NCBI GenBank assembly: GCA_949295905.1
Contig: CASFNA010000007.1
Location: 46,135 to 110,134, forward strand
Direction: 5' to 3'
Length of the DNA stretch: 64,000 nucleotides
From: an uncultured Prevotellaceae bacterium
GTDB lineage: Bacteria; Bacteroidota; Bacteroidia; Bacteroidales; Bacteroidaceae
Part shown: positions 58,106-64,000 of the stretch, one piece after another
How the letters are laid out: each line of letters opens with the position of its first letter
Position numbering within the stretch: the stretch's first letter is position 1
Program-made: the position numbers and the translations under genes
Notes under the pieces: model-generated
What the model saw: only the letters and a program-made list of their open reading frames with translations
Told to the model about the DNA's origin: nothing
The model's database searches: none

Positions 58106-60673
58106 ATGGAAAATAAACAAACTTACTCTTTCGAGGAAGCATACCAGGCCTCGTTGGCCTACTTCGGCGGCGACGAATTGGCCGCAAGGGTATGGGTCAA
58201 CAAGTACGCGCTGAAAGACAGCTACGGCAACCTGTTTGAAAAGACTCCGGCCGACATGCACTGGCGCATTGCCAACGAAGTGGCCAGGATTGAAAACAAA
58301 TACAACAATCCGCTGAGGGCCGAAGAAGTGTTCGAGGTTCTCGACCATTTCAGATACATAGTACCGGCTGGCAGCCCTATGACAGGCATAGGCAACAACT
58401 ACCAGGTGGCATCGCTGTCAAACTGCTTCGTCATAGGCCTTGACGGCGACGCTGATTCATACGGCGCCATACTGCGCATCGACGAGGAGCAGGTACAGCT
58501 GATGAAACGCCGCGGAGGAGTAGGACACGACCTCTCACACTTGCGTCCCAAAGGCTCGCCGGTCAACAATTCGGCACTCACTTCGACCGGACTTGTGCCC
58601 TTTATGGAAAGGTACAGCAACTCGACGCGCGAGGTTGCGCAGGACGGACGGCGCGGTGCGCTGATGCTGTCGGTAAGCATCAAGCATCCGGACAGCGAGG
58701 CGTTTATCGACGCGAAGATGACCGAGGGGAAAATAACGGGCGCCAACGTGTCGGTGAAAATCGACGACGAATTCATGCGCGCGGCCATAGATGACAAGGA
58801 ATATGTACAACAATTCCCCATCGACAGCGACGAGCCGCTGACAAAAAAGAGCATCAGCGCAAAACAGTTGTGGGAGAAAATAGTGCACAACGCATGGAAA
58901 AGCGCCGAGCCGGGAGTGCTCTTCTGGGACACCATTCTGCGTGAAAGCATACCCGACTGCTACGCCGACCTGGGCTTCCGCACGGTATCTACAAACCCGT
59001 GCGGTGAAATTCCACTCTGCCCTTACGACTCGTGCCGCCTGCTGTCAATCAACCTCTATTCATACGTAGTAAACCCGTTCACTGACAAGGCGTACTTCGA
59101 CTACGACCTGTTCCGCAAGCATGTTGGTCTGGCACAGCGCATAATGGACGACATTGTGGATATGGAGCTTGAGAAAATCGACCTCATAATGGATAAAATA
59201 AAGGCCGACCCGCAGAGCGACGAGGTGAAATTCACCGAGTATCACCTGTGGGAAAAGATTAAGGACAAGAGCGGAAAAGGCCGCCGTACTGGCGTGGGAA
59301 TAACGGCCGAAGGCGACATGCTCGCCGCCATGGGGCTGCGCTACGGTACGCAGGAGGCTACCGACTTCTCCGTGGAAGTGCATAAGACGCTCGCCCTCGC
59401 GGCATACCGCTCGTCGGTTACCATGGCAAAAGAGCGTGGTGCTTTCGCCGTATACGATGCCAAGAGAGAAGAGAACAACCCCTTCATCAGCCGTTTGCGC
59501 GAAGCCGACCCCGAACTTTATGCCGACATGGTGAAGTATGGAAGGCGCAACATAGCCTGCCTAACCATCGCTCCCACCGGCACAACGAGCCTCATGACGC
59601 AGACCACGAGCGGCATTGAGCCCGTGTTCATGCCCGTGTACAAACGCCGCCGCAAGGTCAATCCAAACGATACAGACGTGCATGTGGACTTCGTCGACGA
59701 AGTGGGCGACTCGTTCGAGGAGTACATCGTATATCACCGGAAGTTCATCGAATGGATGAAAATAAACGGTATAGACACCGACAAGCGTTACACACAAGAC
59801 GAGATAGACCAGCTTATTGCACGCTCACCTTATTATAAAGCCACCGCCAACGACATAGACTGGCTGATGAAAGTGCGTATGCAGGGTGCTATCCAGAAGT
59901 GGGTGGACCACAGCATCAGCGTAACAATCAACCTTCCGAACAATGTTGACGAGGCTCTTGTCAACCGCTTGTACGTTGAAGCGTGGAAGTCGGGATGCAA
60001 GGGATGCACCGTTTACCGCGACGGCTCACGCTCGGGAGTTATGCTTTCGGTCGAGAAGAAGAAGGAAAAAGGCGGCGAGGAAATAACCACGCAGCAGCAA
60101 CTGCCGCCATGCCGCCACCCCGAAGTTACCGAGGTAAGGCCGAAAGAGCTTGAATGCGACGTGGTAAGGTTCCAGAACAACAAGGAGAAATGGGTGGCCT
60201 TCGTAGGCTTGTTGGACGGCTATCCGTACGAAATCTTTACCGGATTGCAGGATGACGAGGAAGGCATCGTATTGCCGAAGACCGTCACCAAAGGCAAAAT
60301 CATCAAGCAGCCTAATGAAGACGGAAGCAAACGCTACGACTTCCAGTTCGAGAACAAGCGCGGATACAAGACCACGGTGGAAGGACTTAGCGAGAAGTTC
60401 AACCCTGAATACTGGAACTACGCCAAGCTGATTTCAGGCGTACTGCGCTACCGTATGCCTATCGAGCATGTGATAAAGCTTGTTAGCTCACTACAGCTTA
60501 AGAGCGAAAGCATCAACACTTGGAAGAACGGCGTAGAACGTGCGCTCAAGAAATACATAACCGACGGCACCGAGGCGAAAGGCCAGAAATGCCCTGCCTG
60601 CGGACAAGAGACGCTTGTTTACCAGGAAGGATGCCTCATCTGCAAGAACTGCGGAGCGTCAAGGTGCGGATAA
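58106..60673 (+). CDS. nrdJ: Adenosylcobalamin-dependent (class II) ribonucleotide reductase
   Basis: An 855-residue oxygen-independent enzyme making deoxynucleotides with a B12 radical. Visible: GNNYQVASLSNCFVIGLDGD (first active-site Cys), MKRRGGVGHDLSHLRPKGSP, the NPCGEIPL finger-loop with Asn-Cys-Glu, APTGTTSLMTQTTSGIEPVF, and a C-terminal zinc-ribbon CPACGQETL/CKNCGASRCG. Full length. Its B12 need may connect with the BtuB-like receptor and FecE-like ATPase of the window (inference). Repeat W18 begins just after the stop. Confidence 0.95.
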   Translation: MENKQTYSFEEAYQASLAYFGGDELAARVWVNKYALKDSYGNLFEKTPADMHWRIANEVARIENKYNNPLRAEEVFEVLDHFRYIVPAGSPMTGIGNNYQVASLSNCFVIGLDGDADSYGAILRIDEEQVQLMKRRGGVGHDLSHLRPKGSPVNNSALTSTGLVPFMERYSNSTREVAQDGRRGALMLSVSIKHPDSEAFIDAKMTEGKITGANVSVKIDDEFMRAAIDDKEYVQQFPIDSDEPLTKKSISAKQLWEKIVHNAWKSAEPGVLFWDTILRESIPDCYADLGFRTVSTNPCGEIPLCPYDSCRLLSINLYSYVVNPFTDKAYFDYDLFRKHVGLAQRIMDDIVDMELEKIDLIMDKIKADPQSDEVKFTEYHLWEKIKDKSGKGRRTGVGITAEGDMLAAMGLRYGTQEATDFSVEVHKTLALAAYRSSVTMAKERGAFAVYDAKREENNPFISRLREADPELYADMVKYGRRNIACLTIAPTGTTSLMTQTTSGIEPVFMPVYKRRRKVNPNDTDVHVDFVDEVGDSFEEYIVYHRKFIEWMKINGIDTDKRYTQDEIDQLIARSPYYKATANDIDWLMKVRMQGAIQKWVDHSISVTINLPNNVDEALVNRLYVEAWKSGCKGCTVYRDGSRSGVMLSVEKKKEKGGEEITTQQQLPPCRHPEVTEVRPKELECDVVRFQNNKEKWVAFVGLLDGYPYEIFTGLQDDEEGIVLPKTVTKGKIIKQPNEDGSKRYDFQFENKRGYKTTVEGLSEKFNPEYWNYAKLISGVLRYRMPIEHVIKLVSSLQLKSESINTWKNGVERALKKYITDGTEAKGQKCPACGQETLVYQEGCLICKNCGASRCG

Positions 60674-60677
60674 TCTG

Positions 60678-60848
60678 ACAATTCATAATTCATAATTCAT
60701 AATTCATAATCAAGGATACGCCAAGATAAAGGATGTGTTTGGCGGTTGAGCCAACAGAAATCCGTCAAGATTATGGACATGGGTTGTGGATTATGACAAA
60801 CCATCCTGCAACCCGATTATGAATTGTGAATTATGAATTATGAATTAA
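60678..60848. repeat. Word-type inverted repeat W18 (AATTCATAATTCATAATTC words)
   Basis: Left arm: four AATTCATA words. Right arm: GATTATGAATTGTGAATTAT then GAATTATGAATT. The centre (~105 nt) contains TTTGGCGGTTGAGCCAACAG. The right arm provides the start codon and first residues of folB. Same words as W9. Confidence 0.9.
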
Positions 60849-61219
60849 AATCCAGCTACATATGCCTCAACAAGCTGCGCTTCCATGCCCGTCACGGTGT
60901 TTTGCCGCAGGAAAGGGCCACCGGCGGCGAGTTTGTTGTAAGCATACGTGCCAAATACTTGTTTGACAAAGCGGTGCGAAGCGACGATGTCAACGACACG
61001 CTGAACTACGCCGAGATGTATGAAATCATAAATAAGGAGATGCAGACGCCGTCCTGCCTGCTCGAGCATGTTGCAGGCAGGATAGGCAAAAGCATTCTCG
61101 AGAAGATGCCTATGGTTGAGACCCTCGACGTAACACTTGAGAAAATCAACCCTCCTATGGGTGCAGACGCCGAAAGCGCATCAGTGGAGCTACACTTAAT
61201 AAATGATAAAACTTTTTGA
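60833..61219 (+). CDS. folB: Dihydroneopterin aldolase
   Basis: A 128-residue enzyme splitting dihydroneopterin to 6-hydroxymethyl-dihydropterin in folate synthesis. Visible: LRFHARHGVLPQERATGGEF, DTLNYAEMYEIINKEM (catalytic region), LLEHVAGRIGKSIL and a late conserved Lys/Pro segment TLEKINPPMGADAES. The ATG at 60833 lies in repeat W18, so the first residues (MNYELK) are repeat-encoded. Any true ancestral start is not visible; the next in-frame methionine is too far inside the domain. Confidence 0.9.
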   Translation: MNYELKSSYICLNKLRFHARHGVLPQERATGGEFVVSIRAKYLFDKAVRSDDVNDTLNYAEMYEIINKEMQTPSCLLEHVAGRIGKSILEKMPMVETLDVTLEKINPPMGADAESASVELHLINDKTF

Positions 61220-61248
61220 CAGTTGGCAGTTTTTTGAAGACAAAAAGC

Positions 61249-61256
61249 TACCTTTG
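61249..61256 (+). promoter_or_regulatory. -7 box (TACCTTTG) for the amidase
   Basis: TACCTTTG, 20 nt before the ATG at 61276, just after the folB stop. Confidence 0.55.
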
Positions 61257-61275
61257 CAACCGTAAAAGAGCACTC

Positions 61276-62484
61276 ATGAGCAAAAAGTCGATACTCATTT
61301 TACTGGCATTAGTCTTTTTCTCCGCCGTCGCATTCAGTGCGGACAAACGCTTCACGCTCGTCATCGATGCCGGGCACGGCGGCCATGACTCAGGCGCAAA
61401 GGGTGCATTCTCTTACGAAAAAAACATCAACCTCAACGTTGCATTGGCTTTCGGCCGTTACGTCGAGCGGTATTGTCCTGACGTAAATGTTGTATACACA
61501 AGAAAGACCGACGTGTTTGTGCCCTTGCACAAACGTGCTTCGATAGCCAACAAGAACAAGGCCGACGTCTTCATATCAATCCATACAAACGCGCTCCCGA
61601 AAGGACACATCGCCCGCGGACTGGAGACTTACACGATGGGTATGCGCCGTTCGGACGAGAAACTGAGTGCGGCAAAGCGCGAGAACTCCGTAATCATGAT
61701 TGAGGAAGACTACAAGGAGCATTACGAAGGCTACGACCCGAACTCACCTGAAAGCACAATCATGTTCGAGTTCATGCACGACAAGAACATGTCGCGCAGC
61801 GTGGAGCTGGCTCAATACGTGCAAAACAGCGTATGTTCCATAGCCAAACGGCAGAACAAAGGTGTCAAGCAAGACGTATTCCTGGTGTTGCGCGAAACCT
61901 CGATGCCGGCCTGTCTCATCGAGCTTGGCTTCATAACGACGCCCGACGAGGAGAAATACCTGAACAACAAGTCGAACATCGACAAGATGGCGAGGGGCAT
62001 TTACGAAGCGTTTGCCAAATACAAGGACAAATATGACAAGGACATTACGGTGCCATACAAGGCCGGAAAGAGCCGCATAGCCGACATTCCAGACGTCGTT
62101 CCTGAAGAAACGGACATACAGGACACCCGTGACGAAGGCGCACGCGAAGACAAGAACGGCACCGACAAGGCAGCAACGGAAAAGAAAGAAAAAGCCGACG
62201 ACAGGCAGGAGACCGCAGGCAAGCCCGTATTCAAAATCCAGATTATCGCCAGCAGCAAGCGCCTTGCACAAGGCAACAGCCACTTCAAGGGGCTTGACGG
62301 CATCGACTTTTACGAAGAAGGAGGCCTGTACAAATATACATACGGCGCATCCGCCGACTACAACGAGATTTACCGTCTGCGCAAAACGATACTCGACAAA
62401 TTCCCCGAAGCGTTCATCATTGCCTTCAAGGACGGCGAGAAGATGAACGTAAACCAAGCGATACGTGAGTTTAAGTCAAAATAA
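61276..62484 (+). CDS. N-acetylmuramoyl-L-alanine amidase with C-terminal SPOR-like domain
   Basis: A 402-residue exported cell-wall hydrolase. Signal peptide (ILILLALVFFSAVAFSA), an Amidase_3 domain (residues ~27-260) with zinc ligands in TLVIDAGHGGHDSG, the later VFISIHTNALPKG and ACLIELGFITTPDEEKYL (catalytic Glu). A charged linker (~275-325) precedes a SPOR-like region (FKIQIIASSKRLAQGNSHFK). It probably acts at the septum. I chose ATG 61276 (MSKKSILILL) since the preceding -7 box would lie inside a longer ORF. mlaD follows 11 nt downstream. Confidence 0.92.
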   Translation: MSKKSILILLALVFFSAVAFSADKRFTLVIDAGHGGHDSGAKGAFSYEKNINLNVALAFGRYVERYCPDVNVVYTRKTDVFVPLHKRASIANKNKADVFISIHTNALPKGHIARGLETYTMGMRRSDEKLSAAKRENSVIMIEEDYKEHYEGYDPNSPESTIMFEFMHDKNMSRSVELAQYVQNSVCSIAKRQNKGVKQDVFLVLRETSMPACLIELGFITTPDEEKYLNNKSNIDKMARGIYEAFAKYKDKYDKDITVPYKAGKSRIADIPDVVPEETDIQDTRDEGAREDKNGTDKAATEKKEKADDRQETAGKPVFKIQIIASSKRLAQGNSHFKGLDGIDFYEEGGLYKYTYGASADYNEIYRLRKTILDKFPEAFIIAFKDGEKMNVNQAIREFKSK

Positions 62485-62495
62485 AACATTGCAAT

Positions 62496-63398
62496 ATGAA
62501 GTTTTTTAACAAAGAAGTCAAGATAGCCTTGGTGGCGATATGCGGTTTGGTAATCCTGTTCTTCGGGATGAACTTTCTCAAAGGGCTAAACCTTTTCTCG
62601 TCAAGCAACATATATTTCATATCCTTCAAGGACATCAGCGGCCTGGCGGCATCAAGCCCCATCTACGCCGACGGATACAAAGTGGGCGTGGTTAAGAACA
62701 TCATCTACGACTACAACAACACCGGAGGCACGGTAGTAGAGGCCGACATCGACAACCGACTGCGCATTCCGAAGGGGAGCAGCGCCGAGATTGTTAGCGA
62801 CATGCTTGGCAACGTGAAGGTCAACCTGCTGCTAGCGACGAATCCGCGCGAGCGCGTCAACCCCGGCGAAACCATCCAGGGAGGCATCAACGACGGCGCA
62901 CTCGGACAAATGAAGAACATGTTGCCAACGGTAATGCAAATCCTGCCGAAAGTAGACTCCATCGTGACAAGCATCAACATGCTGCTGGCCAATCCGGCAA
63001 TAGCCCAGTCGCTACAGAACGTGGAGGCCGTGACGGGCAACCTGACCGTCACCACACGCCGCCTGAACAACCTGCTCGCAACGCTCGAAGGCAGCGTGCC
63101 GGGCATGATGACGCGCACCGACAGCATACTGCACAACGCCAACACGCTGGCGAAAAACCTCAACCAGATTGACGTGGCGGGCACCGTGGCACGCGTGGAC
63201 GAGACACTTGCCAACGTAGAAAAGTTTACCGAGCAGCTTAACAACAACCAAGGCACACTCGGACTGCTCATGCGCGACCCGGCGCTTTACAACAACCTGA
63301 ACAGCACGATGCGCTCGGCCGACTCGCTGTTAATCGACCTCAAGGCGCACCCGAAACGCTACGTTCACTTCTCCCTGTTCGGAAGAAAAGACAAATAA
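62496..63398 (+). CDS. mlaD: MlaD/MCE family lipid-transport protein
   Basis: A 300-residue protein with one N-terminal TM helix (ALVAICGLVILFFGMNFLKG), an MCE domain (residues ~38-115: IYFISFKDISGLAASSPIYA, YKVGVVKNIIYDY) and a long C-terminal helical region with repeated MLANPAIAQSLQNVEAVTGN-like segments. It anchors the periplasmic part of an Mla-type phospholipid transporter. The MlaE and MlaF partners are not in the window. It is translated with the amidase (11-nt gap). Confidence 0.92.
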   Translation: MKFFNKEVKIALVAICGLVILFFGMNFLKGLNLFSSSNIYFISFKDISGLAASSPIYADGYKVGVVKNIIYDYNNTGGTVVEADIDNRLRIPKGSSAEIVSDMLGNVKVNLLLATNPRERVNPGETIQGGINDGALGQMKNMLPTVMQILPKVDSIVTSINMLLANPAIAQSLQNVEAVTGNLTVTTRRLNNLLATLEGSVPGMMTRTDSILHNANTLAKNLNQIDVAGTVARVDETLANVEKFTEQLNNNQGTLGLLMRDPALYNNLNSTMRSADSLLIDLKAHPKRYVHFSLFGRKDK

Positions 63399-63419
63399 AA
63401 CAACCGTTCCCGTAACTCA

Positions 63420-63525
63420 TTGACATACAATGCGTTGTAAAAGGCCGTCTTTTGCATTGCGAAAGACGGCCTTTTAGCGTGCAATTCACGGCCTTTCGGA
63501 ATACAAATTGCCATATTTTACAAAA
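63420..63525. repeat. AAAGGCCGTCTTT palindrome P13
   Basis: TAAAAGGCCGTCTTTTGCAT, GAAAGACGGCCTTTTAGCG and CACGGCCTTTCGGAATAC. About 20 nt after the mlaD stop. Confidence 0.88.
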
Positions 63526-63956
63526 CAGCCGGCCAGCAACCGCCTACGCAAAAGCCGCCGGGCTCCATCCCGGCAATGTCAAAACGTCAACCTGAAACAC
63601 TAATTTAAAAATCATCTAAATAGCGACACCGTAGCCTCAAAGGGTACAAACACGATTGAAAAGCGCGTCCGCACACAGCTTTGCGGACGCAAGGCAAAAA
63701 CAGGCAAGCCATCGTCCGGAATCTGCGTCATCGCCCATAAAATCCTATTTCACAAGCACTTGCAATTATGCAAGCACAAATATTACATTACGATGACAAC
63801 GAACGCCATAAAGTGCCGTAACACCGACATTTACGAAAAACCGCCACCCTGCATACAAAAACGCTTATTTGCCCGTCTCAATAATTTTTACGAAATTTGC
63901 AAACGCTTTCAGGCAAAGCGCAGAAAGACATGTTCATAATCTAATCTTCCTCTGAA
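63526..63956. other. Non-coding region before dnaA
   Basis: About 430 nt, AT-richer toward its right end. I looked for DnaA boxes (TTATNCACA and its complement) and found none, so no origin is claimed. A TTTACGAAATTTGCAAACGC stretch near 63889 may hold a promoter. Confidence 0.5.
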
Positions 63957-64000
63957 ATGGTAAACAACCCTACGGCACTGTGGGACAAATGCCTTTTGCT
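63957..64000 (+). CDS. dnaA: Start of a probable DnaA replication initiator (truncated by the window)
   Basis: Only 14 codons are visible: MVNNPTALWDKCLL. The LW-x-x-CL spacing at the very N-terminus fits domain I of Bacteroidetes DnaA. Fourteen codons are too few for certainty. Confidence 0.5.
   Translation, partial: MVNNPTALWDKCLL

Noticed and set aside
8149-63525. CRISPR array formed by the AAAGGCCGTCTTT repeats
   Set aside because: Copies are dispersed over the whole window rather than clustered, are palindromic words without regular spacers, and no cas genes are present.
63526-63956. Replication origin next to dnaA
   Set aside because: No TTATNCACA-type DnaA boxes or obvious AT-rich 13-mers found in the visible part.

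Overview
The window looks like a chromosomal segment from a fairly GC-rich member of the Bacteroidales, most likely Prevotellaceae. The evidence is: promoters of the Bacteroidetes type (TTTG, a 19-20 nt gap, then TAnnTTTG); a type IX secretion gene (PorQ-like); paired GH43 enzymes; single-chain glycyl-tRNA synthetase; a B12-dependent ribonucleotide reductase; TonB receptors; and a probable dnaA start at the right edge. Genus level is inference. I see no phage, insertion sequence, integrase or CRISPR array.

Layout. 1-5.5 kb (+): MATE pump, cytidylate-kinase-like protein, phosphoesterase, rfbB, a small HTH-like protein, purT. 5.6-9.2 kb: acetyltransferase, two aldo/keto reductases and a divergent AraC regulator. 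9.3-9.9 kb: tRNA-Ser converging on a tiny membrane-protein cassette. 10.1-12.5 kb: ExbB / unknown 4-TM protein / ExbD / ExbD operon, then Lrp and a TlpA-like thioredoxin. 14.5-24.0 kb (-): folA, thyA, rsmF-like, a three-gene deoxy-amino-sugar set, tatD-like, a conserved hypothetical, a prenyl synthase and tonB. 24.2-30.3 kb (+): porQ, cmk, lutABC and an NMO/FabK-like flavoprotein. 30.4-56.3 kb (almost all -): MATE pump, glyQS plus an FKBP lipoprotein, two GH43, two TonB-dependent receptors, a TPR/HTH regulator, an ECF S component, a Tat module (tatA, tatC and two apparent Tat substrates), a FecE-like ATPase, an S41 protease and parC/gyrA. 57.2-57.8 kb: tRNA-Leu converging on a second tiny membrane-protein cassette. 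58.1-64 kb (+): nrdJ, folB, amidase, mlaD, start of dnaA.

The spacers hold the most unusual material. (1) About 18 inverted repeats share one architecture: each arm is a run of degenerate 6-8 nt words, and eight different word sets occur. They abut or overrun gene ends, so they often encode the last residues and stop codon of a protein, and two lie in frame inside genes. (2) A second dispersed palindrome family built on AAAGGCCGTCTTT has about 13 copies. (3) A terminator-plus-promoter cassette lies in front of glyQS and parC. (4) A perfect 61-bp inverted repeat lies downstream of cmk. (5) Two homologous two-gene cassettes encode a two-TM protein and a 33-residue one-TM protein. Each converges on a tRNA gene, starts almost leaderless from a near-perfect promoter, and carries a lesion (frameshift or in-frame TGA) in its first gene. 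Items 1 and 5 are the best candidates for something undescribed.
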